A DNA stretch of 64,000 nt from Gammaproteobacteria bacterium UBA5109 (GTDB taxonomy: Bacteria; Pseudomonadota; Gammaproteobacteria; Pseudomonadales; Pseudohongiellaceae): assembly GCA_002414385.1 (NCBI GenBank), contig DHZH01000002.1, forward strand, positions 403,591-467,590, read 5' to 3'. The stretch's first letter is position 1; every line of letters begins with the position of its first letter. The notes below the pieces were generated by a model. It had not been told where the DNA came from. It saw only the letters and a program-made list of their open reading frames with translations, and made no database searches. Below, one piece after another: positions 51,252 through 60,674 of the stretch. The position numbers and the translations under genes were made by a program.

Positions 51252-51947
51252 ATGACAAAAAGCTCAGACAAGAAAGCAAGACGTGAAGCAAAGAAACAAC
51301 AGGCCAAACGCCGCGAGAGAGTGCAGCAACTGTTGTTCAGGGCGGCAATTGTAGTCATTGTGCCAATTGCCCTGTTTGTGTTTTATCAGGGAATTTTTGG
51401 CGGCGCACCGGTGTATCCGCCGGAACAGGTATCCGCCAGTGATCATGTACTTGGACCGGATAATGCCGCACTTACCCTTACAGTTTATGGGGACTTTCAG
51501 TGTCCTAACTGTGCCACCGAAGCAATGGTTATTTCCCAGGCCTGGCCACGCATCAGTAATCGGGTGCAACTGGTTTTCAGACATTTTCCACTGGATACCT
51601 ATCCACACTCTTTCGAAGCTGCCCGTTTTGCCGAAGCCGCAGGACGCCAGGGCATGTTCTGGGAATTTTATAATCTGCTATACGGTGACCAGGCTTCCTG
51701 GTCGGGACTGCCTGATGCCACTGCGGCCTTTGAAGATTATGCCGAGCAACTTGGCCTGGACCTTGAACAGCTCAGGGCCGATGCCGCTTTACCGGAAGTG
51801 CGCGAAAAAATTCTTGCCGACCAGCGCGGCGGAATCAGGGCAGGGGTACGGGGAACGCCAACCATGTATTTTAATGGTGAAATTATGCCCAATCCGCGAA
51901 CAGCGATTGAGTTGACCGGAATGATAAACGAATTTTTAGCAGAATAA
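51252..51947 (+). CDS. DsbA-like membrane-anchored thioredoxin-fold protein
   Basis: 231 residues: a strongly basic cytosolic N-terminus, one membrane helix (about 31-49), then a periplasmic thioredoxin fold of the DsbA/thioredoxin_4 type with active site GDFQCPNC (Cys84, Cys87) and cis-Pro loop RGTPTMYF. It resembles the BdbD/DsbA-like oxidoreductases that use a helical insert and handle disulfides. Monocistronic, behind the duplicated promoter segment. Confidence 0.9.
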   Translation: MTKSSDKKARREAKKQQAKRRERVQQLLFRAAIVVIVPIALFVFYQGIFGGAPVYPPEQVSASDHVLGPDNAALTLTVYGDFQCPNCATEAMVISQAWPRISNRVQLVFRHFPLDTYPHSFEAARFAEAAGRQGMFWEFYNLLYGDQASWSGLPDATAAFEDYAEQLGLDLEQLRADAALPEVREKILADQRGGIRAGVRGTPTMYFNGEIMPNPRTAIELTGMINEFLAE

Positions 51948-52028
51948 GCCTGCAAGGTATAAGCGCTGCTTCGCTCATGACGGCTTAATTTTGTAAAAAG
52001 AATAATCGACCCTTGTATGCTTCGTTCC

Positions 52029-52448
52029 CTAGCTACTCAGGTTTCGTTGTTCGGGGATATCACTAAGGTACTCAACAAATTCCACTTCAAAGCCTGCCGG
52101 ATCTTCAAAATAAACGTTTTTGCGCCAGGGCTCCTGAGCGCCGTCCTTGGAGATACTGAAACCTGCCTTCTCTAGTCTGCTGATCAGTTCGTCCAGGTTG
52201 CTGGTGCTAAAAGCAAAATGAGCCAGGCCAATTTGATGGCCTTCCAGCTTGCGGTTTTCTCCTTCTCCGTGATCATTGAAGGTCAGATATTGAAATTCAT
52301 CACCAAAATGCAGCCATTTTCGGGGTTTGCCGTACCAGTCCCCCTCTCCGGTGGCTCTTACATGCCAGTGCGGAAATGCTGCCTGATAGAACGCAAGGAC
52401 TGCAGGAATGTCACTTACAACCAGATTAATATGTTCAATTTTTATCAT
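52029..52448 (-). CDS. VOC (glyoxalase/bleomycin-resistance) family protein under SoxR control
   Basis: 139 residues of the vicinal-oxygen-chelate fold: IEHINLVVSDIPAVLAFY start with His ligand, AHFAFSTSNLDELISRLE, and FEDPAGFEVEFVEY with the acidic ligand. Substrate unknown. Its promoter contains a consensus SoxR site, so it belongs to the redox-stress response. Confidence 0.88.
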   Translation of the reverse strand: MIKIEHINLVVSDIPAVLAFYQAAFPHWHVRATGEGDWYGKPRKWLHFGDEFQYLTFNDHGEGENRKLEGHQIGLAHFAFSTSNLDELISRLEKAGFSISKDGAQEPWRKNVYFEDPAGFEVEFVEYLSDIPEQRNLSS

Positions 52449-52477
52449 TTTCAGCTCCTCACAAGAATTTAGTCGGC

Positions 52478-52510
52478 ATCTTAATACCTCAAGTTAACTT
52501 GAGGTAAAGC
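52478..52510 (-). promoter_or_regulatory. SoxR-dependent promoter of the VOC gene
   Basis: Minus strand TTTACC (52508-52503), 19-base spacer, TAAGAT (52483-52478). The overlong 19-base spacer filled by the SoxR palindrome is the hallmark of MerR-family-activated promoters and closely parallels E. coli soxS. Confidence 0.75.
52487..52504. promoter_or_regulatory. SoxR box
   Basis: CCTCAAGTTAACTTGAGG: an 18-base perfect palindrome identical to the SoxR operator of soxS. Lies between the divergent VOC gene and soxR. Confidence 0.93.
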
Positions 52511-52546
52511 TTTTTATAAAATATTATTGGATTTTTTTGGGCGATT

Positions 52547-53014
52547 ATGGCCGATTCAGTCTGGACGGTAGGTAAAGTTGCCAAACGTTGCGGCGTTAAG
52601 GTAAGCACTCTGCATTTTTATGAAAGCAAAGGCCTGATACACAGTACGCGTAGTAGTGGAAATCAACGTCTGTATAAGTCAGATGTCTTACGCAGGGTGT
52701 CTGTGATCAAAGCGGCGCAAAAGATGGGAATAAGTTTGGCTTCAATCAGTGAAGCTTTTTCCACACTGCCTGACCGAAGAACACCAACACAAAAAGACTG
52801 GCAGAAGTTATCGTCAAAGTGGCAGGCTGAATTAAATGAACGTATAGGTTATCTGGAGAAACTGAGGGATTTGTTAACCGGATGTATCGGCTGTGGATGT
52901 TTATCGATGAAGAACTGCCCTATTTACAATGCTGATGACAAGTTAAATACCGAGGGCTCAGGAGGGGTCCTACTGGAAAAACAATTTACAGGAAGAAAAT
53001 CAGATAGACTTTAG
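52547..53014 (+). CDS. soxR: redox-sensitive transcriptional activator SoxR
   Basis: 155 residues: MerR-type helix-turn-helix (WTVGKVAKRCGVKVSTLHFYESKG...NQRLY), dimerisation helix, and the 2Fe-2S cluster motif CIGCGCLSMKNC (Cys113, 116, 118, 124). It senses redox-cycling compounds or superoxide. Divergent from its likely target, the VOC gene; no soxS is adjacent, as in most non-enteric bacteria. Confidence 0.96.
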   Translation: MADSVWTVGKVAKRCGVKVSTLHFYESKGLIHSTRSSGNQRLYKSDVLRRVSVIKAAQKMGISLASISEAFSTLPDRRTPTQKDWQKLSSKWQAELNERIGYLEKLRDLLTGCIGCGCLSMKNCPIYNADDKLNTEGSGGVLLEKQFTGRKSDRL

Positions 53015-53073
53015 CCTGGCCTGAATCTGACAGAGCTAAATTATTGTCTGAGGTGAGCGCAGCAGGGTTATTA

Positions 53074-54303
53074 TTATTCAGAAGTGGCGAGCACTCGCAG
53101 AGTGGTCAGCAATTCATAGGAAGCATAACCATCCGTTGGCATGCCGTTGGCGTCCTGAAAATCTCTTACTGCGGCACGGGTTCTTGAACCCAGAATGCCG
53201 TCGGGCTCACCAACGTCATATCCCAGAGCAGCAAGAATTTCCTGTAACTCGATGACTTCATCGCGTCTTAATGCGCGCTCATCAGTTTCCGGCCAGTGCT
53301 GAATTGGTCCGCCGCCAACAAAACGGTCAGCCAGATGGCCAACTGAAATGGCGTAGTAGGTAGAGCGATTCCAGATCATGGTAGTTCGGAAATTATTGTA
53401 GGTAAGAAAGACCGGTCCAGTGGCGCCGGCAGGAAGCATGACTGAAGCCTGTAAATCAGCATTTCCCAGAGGACTGCCGTCAGCTCTGCGGACACCCAGT
53501 CGGTTCCATTCAGTGACGGTTTTTCTGACATTATTGCCAGTTTGCGTGTAGTCAAATCCATCCGGAAGAATAATTTCCCGGCCCCAGCGTTCGGTCGCAT
53601 TCCAGCCGGATTCCGATAAAAAGTTGGCTGCTGAAGCAAAAATATCCGGTAGTGAGTTCCAGATATCAATGCGCCCGTCTCCGTCTCCATCAACTGCGTA
53701 ACGGTCAAAGGTTGAGGGCATGAACTGGCATTGCCCCATGGCACCTGCCCAGGATCCTGACATGTCGTCAATACCGATATGCCCCTCGTCCAGAATTTTC
53801 AGTGCAGTAAGTAGCTCACGACGGAAAAAACCACTGCGGCGGGGGTCATAAGCCAGAGTCGCCAGAGCATTGATTACTGAAAAGCCACCGGTGTAATCAC
53901 CAAAATTGCTTTCCAGCGCCCAGAAAGACACCAGGTAATGAGGCTGAACACCATATTCATTGTAGATTCGGGTAAACAGTTCGCTGTGTTCTTCCAGCAG
54001 TGAACGGCCACGATCAATACGCCCCTGGCTGAGGCGGTTGTTCATGTAATCGGCGAAGGTCTGGACAAATTCCGGCTGACTGCGGTCAAGTTCGATAACC
54101 CGGGGTGTTGGTTCTTCAACGGTAGCCAGTGCCGCATCAACTATTTCGGGACGAATACCACTGGCAATTGCTTCGGCACGAAGTTCTTCCAGCCATTCAG
54201 CAAATGGTTGCTGTTCGGGCTCCTGTGCCTGACTGCACAGACTGAAAGTCAGCAATAAAACTGCCGGGAAAAGCCTGGATAATCCATGAAATATGTTGTG
54301 CAT
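53074..54303 (-). CDS. lytic murein transglycosylase, MltB family, with peptidoglycan-binding domain
   Basis: 409 residues. Signal peptide (to about 27), SLT_2/MltB catalytic domain with the Glu in SFWALESNFGDYTG and GAMGQCQFMPSTF, YAVDGDGDGRIDIWN and a C-terminal PG_binding_1 domain (LQEILAALGYDVGEPDGILGSRT). ATG 54303 has GGAG five bases upstream and lies one base after the response-regulator stop, so it is coupled to the two-component operon. Confidence 0.93.
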   Translation of the reverse strand: MHNIFHGLSRLFPAVLLLTFSLCSQAQEPEQQPFAEWLEELRAEAIASGIRPEIVDAALATVEEPTPRVIELDRSQPEFVQTFADYMNNRLSQGRIDRGRSLLEEHSELFTRIYNEYGVQPHYLVSFWALESNFGDYTGGFSVINALATLAYDPRRSGFFRRELLTALKILDEGHIGIDDMSGSWAGAMGQCQFMPSTFDRYAVDGDGDGRIDIWNSLPDIFASAANFLSESGWNATERWGREIILPDGFDYTQTGNNVRKTVTEWNRLGVRRADGSPLGNADLQASVMLPAGATGPVFLTYNNFRTTMIWNRSTYYAISVGHLADRFVGGGPIQHWPETDERALRRDEVIELQEILAALGYDVGEPDGILGSRTRAAVRDFQDANGMPTDGYASYELLTTLRVLATSE

Positions 54304-54304
54304 T

Positions 54305-54976
54305 TTAGCTCCACTCAAATTTATAACCGACTGCATACAATGAGTGTATCAGTTCAACATCAGGTAACTGTACCGCAATTTTTTTACGCAATTTCTTGAT
54401 GTGGCTGTCGATTGTACGATCACTGACAACTCGGCCATCGCTATAAATTTTGTCAACCAGCACTGCACGTGAAAAAATTCGGCCGGGCTGGTCGGACAGC
54501 ACTTTCAACAACTGGAATTCAACAGCCGTCAGATCAAGGTCATTACCGTTGATAGTGGCCTTGTAGGTATCGGTATCAAGTTTCAGGCCTTTTTCTTCAA
54601 GTCTTTCCGGGCTTTCGCTGCGGCGCAGTACGGCTTTGACACGGGCCACAACTTCACGGGGGCTGAACGGTTTGCAGATGATATAGTCATCCGCTCCCAG
54701 TTCGAGGCCAAGCAGGCGGTCGATTTCTTCGACCTTGGCAGTGACCATAATGATCGGAAGGCTGGAATTTCGACGAATTTCCTTGCAGATATCCATACCG
54801 CCAATGCCTGGCAACATCAGATCCAGCAGCACCAGATCCGGTTTATTCTGCTCAAGCCAGGGCATGACTTCGTCACCATGATTCAACATGGTCGATTTAA
54901 AACAGTTACGTTCCAGGTAATCTTTAAGCAGGGTTGCCAGTTTTACTTCATCTTCAACTATCAAGATATGCTGCAT
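54305..54976 (-). CDS. baeR: OmpR-family response regulator, BaeR-like
   Basis: 223 residues: receiver domain with phospho-acceptor Asp52 (LVLLDLMLPG), Lys in KPFSPREVVARVKAVLRR (a BaeR-like stretch), and a winged-helix C-terminus (DRTIDSHIKKLRKKI). BaeR answers envelope damage in E. coli. Paired with the sensor kinase gene 59 bases upstream; the regulon is unknown here. Confidence 0.88.
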   Translation of the reverse strand: MQHILIVEDEVKLATLLKDYLERNCFKSTMLNHGDEVMPWLEQNKPDLVLLDLMLPGIGGMDICKEIRRNSSLPIIMVTAKVEEIDRLLGLELGADDYIICKPFSPREVVARVKAVLRRSESPERLEEKGLKLDTDTYKATINGNDLDLTAVEFQLLKVLSDQPGRIFSRAVLVDKIYSDGRVVSDRTIDSHIKKLRKKIAVQLPDVELIHSLYAVGYKFEWS

Positions 54977-55035
54977 AATGCTATTCCAAACTGTAAGCTA
55001 GCGGCCAGTGTAAGTCCTGATTCATTACTGAGCAA

Positions 55036-56562
55036 CTAGCGCTGACAACGCGGAAGTCTGATTACCAGGCTCAAGCCGCCTATATCAGAATTTTCGGCCT
55101 TGATTGAACCTTCATGGGCTTCGACAATATTTTTGCAAATAGCCAGACCCAGGCCGGAACCACCTTCCTTGCGGTTTCGTGATGCTTCAATTCTGTAAAG
55201 GCGGGTAAACAGTTTTTCCAGATCCTCCGAAGCAACTCCGGGTTCGGAATCACACCAGCGAATGATGACTTCATCTGCCGTTTCCTCAATCTGGATTTTT
55301 AACCTGCCACCATCATTGGTGTAGCGACAGGTGTTCTGCAGCAGATTATCAAACAGTTGCTTGAGGCGTTTAGGGTCGCCGAATACCATGATCTGGTTTT
55401 TATCCTTGAAGCTGCTGACATGACGGGAGACTTTAATGTCATGCTGTTTAATCAGGTTCTGGTACATCTCCATGGACTGATCTATCACGGACAGCAGATC
55501 AACCCGTTCCTTTTCATAAACCAGTGCTCCAAGGTCAGACATCGACAGTTCATGCAGGTCATTGACCAGGGTATTCAGATGTACAACTTCCTGATGCCAG
55601 GAATTCAGGCTTTCCGGATTCAGCGGACGGATTCCGTCCTGGGCAGCTTCCAGTTCGCCGCGCAGAATAGCCAGGGGAGTTCTCAGCTCATGAGAAATAT
55701 CGGCAATCCACTGCCGCCGTGCAGTCTGGTTCTGGTCAAGTGTCAGTGCCAGGGTATTGAAGTCCTGGGAGAGCTGGCTGAGTTCATCCGAGCCGCGAAT
55801 CTTGATCCGGGAATTGTAGTCTCCAGCGGTAAGTGAGCGTGTACCTCTGACCAGATCCTGAATTGGCCTGACCAGATAGCTGGATGCCGGCAGGGCAATC
55901 AGGGCTGAAATAGCGACCAGTACGATACCAAAAATAAAAAAGGAACTTGTCTGTGATTGCACAAAAAGCTGGTCGGCCCGTTCCGATAGCTCCTGGCGGC
56001 TGGTGACCGCGAGATAACCGACTGTCTGGTCATTAACAATAATCGGATTCAGGTCTGCCAGCGGCAGGGCTTCCTGGTCACCGAAAATAATTTCCTGATT
56101 GGAATCCAGTAGCAGCAGATGAGGCCGGGCAGGGCTGTATTCTGAAGAAAAATACCAGTCATCTTCAGCGACCAGGGGAGGCGGTCGCCGGAAAGCGTCC
56201 AGCGCGCTCGGGTCGTTGGTCAGAATGTTGCGGTCTTCCAGTGCAGACTGAATCAGCCGGTTATTAGTGACCTGTCCCAATTCCAGAACCTCGCCGGAAG
56301 CCTGCGAGCGAGCCACACTGTCGCGGATAATAATGTTCCAGAGACTGACATTACCCCGTAACAGGTCCCAGCCGTCACGATTGGCATACCAGCGCTCAAG
56401 GCCGTCAATCAGTGCCGGAATCTGCTGTTCTTCAATTCGGCTGATATAGTCGATAAAGCCATTGTTAAACTGCGCCCGGCCAATACTGTACATCGACGCA
56501 TATACAATAATATGCGCAGACAGAATCGCCAGCAGCAATTTGTATTTAATCTTTAAACCCAT
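55036..56562 (-). CDS. baeS: sensor histidine kinase, BaeS-like
   Basis: 508 residues. Two membrane helices (about 8-28 and 208-230) bound a periplasmic sensor of 180 residues; HAMP (231-283), HisKA with H291 in IADISHELRTPLAILRGELEA, and ATPase lid with CDSEPGV and GSGLGLAI. The QWIADISHELRTPLAILRG and QDGIRPL stretch is typical of BaeS. It is followed by the regulator and a transglycosylase in one operon. Confidence 0.88.
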   Translation of the reverse strand: MGLKIKYKLLLAILSAHIIVYASMYSIGRAQFNNGFIDYISRIEEQQIPALIDGLERWYANRDGWDLLRGNVSLWNIIIRDSVARSQASGEVLELGQVTNNRLIQSALEDRNILTNDPSALDAFRRPPPLVAEDDWYFSSEYSPARPHLLLLDSNQEIIFGDQEALPLADLNPIIVNDQTVGYLAVTSRQELSERADQLFVQSQTSSFFIFGIVLVAISALIALPASSYLVRPIQDLVRGTRSLTAGDYNSRIKIRGSDELSQLSQDFNTLALTLDQNQTARRQWIADISHELRTPLAILRGELEAAQDGIRPLNPESLNSWHQEVVHLNTLVNDLHELSMSDLGALVYEKERVDLLSVIDQSMEMYQNLIKQHDIKVSRHVSSFKDKNQIMVFGDPKRLKQLFDNLLQNTCRYTNDGGRLKIQIEETADEVIIRWCDSEPGVASEDLEKLFTRLYRIEASRNRKEGGSGLGLAICKNIVEAHEGSIKAENSDIGGLSLVIRLPRCQR

Positions 56563-56830
56563 GAATTTTAACTATCCCGCTTTTCTAAGCCATAACTATA
56601 CGCATGCCGGCAAAAATTCGGGCTCGCTTTTTATTATATATGCTTGAATTCCTTAATATTTGCACAATAATCCGGCATCCGGGTAAAAGCATCCAGCGCA
56701 TCCTTGGAATAGTACCAATGCGGCACGCTATGCTAAGCTAGCTCCGACAGGGTAGCAGAGTACCATTATCCGGGTCTTTGACGGTATCGAATGTCTCTTG
56801 TAGGTCAGTATCAGTTGCAAGGAGCAATAG

Positions 56831-57958
56831 TTGAAGATTAAAGAATCTAATGCGGCAGTTGATGAGTTCGATGTCGAGCAAATTGAGCTGAAGGGTTTCG
56901 CCCGTAGCATTGCTGAAATCGAGTGGCTGCTGCTGCTTCTGGTATTGCTTTACTATATTTCCCCGGATGCGCAGGTTGCCAGTCCGGCAGGTCTGTTGAT
57001 CTGCATGGAGGTCTTCGGCGCCTTCATTCTCGGTTTTCACTATGTAAATTTCAATCTGCCCCATTTCAAGTGGAAGCTGACTATAGAAACCTGGGTCATG
57101 ATTCTGTTCATCACCCTGGTGGTCTGGAATACAGGCAGCACTGAAAGTCCCTTGCTAAACCTGTATCTGCTGGTCATCATTTCAAGCTCCATCACCTTGG
57201 GCAAGGCAGTCACGGTTGCCGAAATTGTCATTATTTCACTGGTGTATTTCTTTCTGGCATCACGCACGGGGCTGGATTATTCACTGGTTGCCTACACAGA
57301 GTTCCTGGTGTTTTTCCTGCCCTTCATGCTGGTGGCCTACATCACGACCATGCTGGCGGCAGACGTAAATTACGGCAAGGAAATGTTTAAGGTACTTTCC
57401 GAGACTGATGAGATGACCGGCTTGCTGAACAAGCGCTCATTCAGTCCCATGCTGAATAAGGCCACTGAAGTTGCTGTGCAATATTCCCAGCCCCTGTCCA
57501 TCATGATGATTGATGCGGATAACCTGAAAACAGTGAATGACACCCACGGGCATAAGGCCGGCGACAAGCTGATAGAAACCATTGCCGGCGCAATCCGTGA
57601 TTGCCTGCGAACCTCAGATATAACCTGTCGTTACGGCGGAGATGAATTTGTTGCCTTGTTGCCTCATCTGCCTTCCAAAAAAGCCAGGGAAACAGCAGAG
57701 CGTTTGCGCAGTGCTGTGGAAAGCACCTCTTTTGACGTGGACGGCGTGAGGATCAGCACCACGGTCAGTGTTGGGGTTGCCAGTTACCCTGATGAAGTCA
57801 AGATCGCGGATGAATTGATGGAAAAAGCCGATGAAGCACTATATAAAAGCAAGGCTTCAGGACGTAATTGTGTTATTACTTATTCCCAACTCAAGGAAGA
57901 AGCTAACAAGCCTGTAATTGAACAGCGCCAGCCATTGGAACGCAGAACTTCAGAATAG
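56831..57958 (+). CDS. membrane diguanylate cyclase
   Basis: 375 residues. Five to six membrane helices (about 28-180), then a GGDEF domain with RYGGDEF near residues 267-273 and the inhibitory RxxD site (RTSD) five residues before it. Makes cyclic-di-GMP. TTG start with AAGGAGC six bases upstream. 14 bases before the next gene. Confidence 0.92.
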   Translation: MKIKESNAAVDEFDVEQIELKGFARSIAEIEWLLLLLVLLYYISPDAQVASPAGLLICMEVFGAFILGFHYVNFNLPHFKWKLTIETWVMILFITLVVWNTGSTESPLLNLYLLVIISSSITLGKAVTVAEIVIISLVYFFLASRTGLDYSLVAYTEFLVFFLPFMLVAYITTMLAADVNYGKEMFKVLSETDEMTGLLNKRSFSPMLNKATEVAVQYSQPLSIMMIDADNLKTVNDTHGHKAGDKLIETIAGAIRDCLRTSDITCRYGGDEFVALLPHLPSKKARETAERLRSAVESTSFDVDGVRISTTVSVGVASYPDEVKIADELMEKADEALYKSKASGRNCVITYSQLKEEANKPVIEQRQPLERRTSE

Positions 57959-57972
57959 TATTCCGGAAAACC

Positions 57973-58632
57973 ATGTCAGTTAAAAAAATCGACCAAGTTG
58001 CCAGCATTGAAAACCTGGTGAAAGCCTCACCCGGACCGAAATCCTCTGATGCCCGCCGTGCCGATGCTTCCAGAGACCATGTCGATGTCATCAACCAGAT
58101 CTTCGCTGAATTTGAGCTGGCATATCACAACCAGTATCGCAAAGCCTATCCAGACGAAGCGGCGGTAAAACTGGGCAAGAAATACTGGCTGGAATGCCTG
58201 TCAGATTATCCAGCCACCCTGCTTCTGCAGGCGACACGTGAACTGGTCAAGACGCACAGCTATCTGCCGACCGTGGCTGATCTGGTCAATGTCTGTAAGC
58301 GCGGTGTACATTTGTTTGGCTTACCCGAACCACGTCAGGCCTATCTTGAGGCCTGTCGTGCAGCATCACCCAAAGCTGCGCAAAAATGGAGTCATACAGC
58401 GGTCTATCTGGCCGGGAAAAATACCGGCTGGTTTGAACTGGCCAATAAGCCGGAAGGCCAGATCTTTCCCCTGTTTGAATACAATTATTCACAGTTATGC
58501 CAGCGCGTGCTCGCCGGTGAAGACCTGCATTACCAGCAAGACAAAGCGCTTTCGCAGGAAACTACCAGTCCTCTGAGTAATAAAGACAACCTGTCCCGGC
58601 TGGAAAAACTCCGCAAGGACCTGTTCTCTTAA
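57973..58632 (+). CDS. uncharacterised protein, lambda P-like helicase-loader resemblance
   Basis: 219 residues, soluble. The central part (about 38-115: INQIFAEFELAYHNQY...YPDEAAVKLGKKYWLECLSDY...SYLPTVADLVNVCKRG) resembles the phage lambda P/replication-protein-P family that loads DnaB; the C-terminal WFELANKPEGQIFPLFEYNY part is not recognised. It sits in a chromosomal context between the cyclase and ettA, without phage genes. Function is not established; the P-like assignment is tentative. Confidence 0.6.
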   Translation: MSVKKIDQVASIENLVKASPGPKSSDARRADASRDHVDVINQIFAEFELAYHNQYRKAYPDEAAVKLGKKYWLECLSDYPATLLLQATRELVKTHSYLPTVADLVNVCKRGVHLFGLPEPRQAYLEACRAASPKAAQKWSHTAVYLAGKNTGWFELANKPEGQIFPLFEYNYSQLCQRVLAGEDLHYQQDKALSQETTSPLSNKDNLSRLEKLRKDLFS

Positions 58633-60293
58633 GCCAGTTTTTTGTACCTGACCCGGGTTGGCTCCTCATCGCCTTTACGTTTTTTACGATCAGCTTCGTA
58701 ATCACTGTAATTTCCCTCGTGATAGACAACTTCACTGTCGCCTTCAAAAGCCAGAATATGCGTGGCTATCCGGTCAAGAAACCAGCGGTCATGGGAGACA
58801 ATAATCACGGTGCCGGGAAAGGCCAGCAAGCCTTCCTCAAGTGCCCGCAGGGTTTCCACATCCAGATCATTGGTCGGTTCATCCAGCAAGAGCACATTGG
58901 CTCCGCGCTTCAGTAACTTGGCAAGATGCAGGCGGTTGCGCTCCCCGCCGGAAAGCTGCTTGACCAGTTTCTGCTGGTCGCCCCCCTTGAAATTGAAGCG
59001 GCTGACATAGGCTCTCGAGGCGATTTCATAGTTACCGATTTGCAGTGTATCGAGGCCATCAGAGATTTCCTGCCATACTGTATTCTCATCTTTCAGCGCA
59101 TCCCGGCTCTGGTCGACATAGGCCATATCAACAGTTTCACCGATTCGGATCGTGCCTGAATCAGGTTGTTCCTGACCCATCAGCATTTTCAGAAAAGTGG
59201 TTTTACCGGCGCCGTTACCACCGATAATTCCGACGATACTGCCTCGCGGTATTTTCAGACTGAGATTATCGATCAGAGTTTTGTCATCAAAGCCTTTTGA
59301 AATACCGTCTACTTCAATCACCAGTTCCCCGAGGCGCGGACCGGGCGGAATATAGAGTTCCAGTGTTTCATTACGGTTCTGATACTCCTTCGACGACAGT
59401 TCTTCAAAACGCGCCAGACGTGCCTTGCTTTTTGCCTGTCTGCCTTTCGGGTTGGCACGTACCCATTCCAGCTCAGCCTTGATGGTTTTGGCCATGGAAA
59501 CCTGCTGTTTTTCTTCCACTTCCAGGCGTTTTTCCTTGGCTTCCAGCCATTCGCTGTAATTACCTTCGTAAGGGATGCCGTGTCCGCGATCCAGTTCCAG
59601 TATCCAGCCGGCCGCATGGTCCAGAAAATAGCGATCATGGGTAATGGCAACCACAGTGCCGGGATATTCCTGCAGGAATTTTTCCAGCCAGGCAACCGAG
59701 GCGGCATCGAGATGGTTGGTCGGCTCATCCAGCAGGAGCATGTCAGGTTTGGATAGCAACAGCCGGCACAGGGCGACCCGGCGTTTTTCACCTCCGGACA
59801 GGGTATCCACTCTGGCATTCCAAGGCGGCAGGCGCAGCGCATCGGCTGCAATTTCCAGGGTGCGTTCGAGATCCCAGCCGTCACAGGCATCAATCTGGGT
59901 CTGTAATTCTCCCTGACGTTCAAGCAGGGCATTCATTTCTTCATCACTCATTGGTTCAGCAAACTTGTCGCTGATGCCGTTGAATTCATCAAGCAGATCC
60001 TTGATTTCGCGGATCCCGTCTTCAACATTGCCCCTGACGTCCTTGTCGGTATCCAGTTCCGGTTCCTGCGGCAGATATCCAACCTTGAGATCCGGCTGGG
60101 GGCGCGCTTCGCCCTGAATATCCTTATCGATACCGGCCATGATGCGCAACAAAGTGGATTTGCCAGCGCCATTCAGGCCCAGTACGCCGATTTTGGCGCC
60201 GGGGAAGAAAGACAGGGAGATATCTTTGAGAATTTCACGTTTCGGTGGGACAATCTTTCCCACGCGGTTCATGGTAAATACATACTGTGCCAT
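58629..60293 (-). CDS. ettA: energy-dependent translational throttle protein
   Basis: ABC-F ATPase that gates entry of the ribosome into elongation according to ATP:ADP. 554 residues, family length: two ABC domains with GLNGAGKST and GGNGAGKTT, signatures LSGGEKRR and LSGGERNR, the arm/linker with EKQQVSMAK, and the acidic-basic C-terminal tail. Converges with the lambda P-like gene, overlapping four bases. Confidence 0.96.
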   Translation of the reverse strand: MAQYVFTMNRVGKIVPPKREILKDISLSFFPGAKIGVLGLNGAGKSTLLRIMAGIDKDIQGEARPQPDLKVGYLPQEPELDTDKDVRGNVEDGIREIKDLLDEFNGISDKFAEPMSDEEMNALLERQGELQTQIDACDGWDLERTLEIAADALRLPPWNARVDTLSGGEKRRVALCRLLLSKPDMLLLDEPTNHLDAASVAWLEKFLQEYPGTVVAITHDRYFLDHAAGWILELDRGHGIPYEGNYSEWLEAKEKRLEVEEKQQVSMAKTIKAELEWVRANPKGRQAKSKARLARFEELSSKEYQNRNETLELYIPPGPRLGELVIEVDGISKGFDDKTLIDNLSLKIPRGSIVGIIGGNGAGKTTFLKMLMGQEQPDSGTIRIGETVDMAYVDQSRDALKDENTVWQEISDGLDTLQIGNYEIASRAYVSRFNFKGGDQQKLVKQLSGGERNRLHLAKLLKRGANVLLLDEPTNDLDVETLRALEEGLLAFPGTVIIVSHDRWFLDRIATHILAFEGDSEVVYHEGNYSDYEADRKKRKGDEEPTRVRYKKLA

Positions 60294-60674
60294 GGAGTTA
60301 ACCTGCTACTGATTATGCTGTTTTGCTGATAGTGAACTTTATCGACGAATTACTCTGTAATTGTCTGAAATATATTCTGTGGCTGGTCAAAAGACCCGCA
60401 GTCCAGCCACTCTTTACAGACGGCTGTTTGACTGACCACAAAGCAATGCTTTGTACACGCTTGTTGTGCTTATGTACAGGCTGGACTGCTTAGTCTGACC
60501 GACCTGGATGCTGCCAATGCCGCCCTGTCGCCAGTTCGTCACGGAGCATCCAGGATCATATAGGTATTGAGCCAGCACCAAATTGAGTATTTTATTCTTC
60601 CCGACACGTAAAGTAAGGTAGAATAGCGCTTTTTTTCAGAGCCCCATTTAAACAGACACTTCCAGAGGAGAAAA
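60294..60674. other. 381-base gap ettA-glyA with inverted repeats
   Basis: No gene. GTGGCTGG (60379-60386)...CCAGCCAC (60403-60410) forms an 8-base stem with a 16-base loop, and a CAAAGCA-A-TGCTTTG palindrome lies further down. A -10-like TAGAAT is at 60619-60624 with a poor -35. Could hold an sRNA or leader structure; no known riboswitch recognised. Confidence 0.45.
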
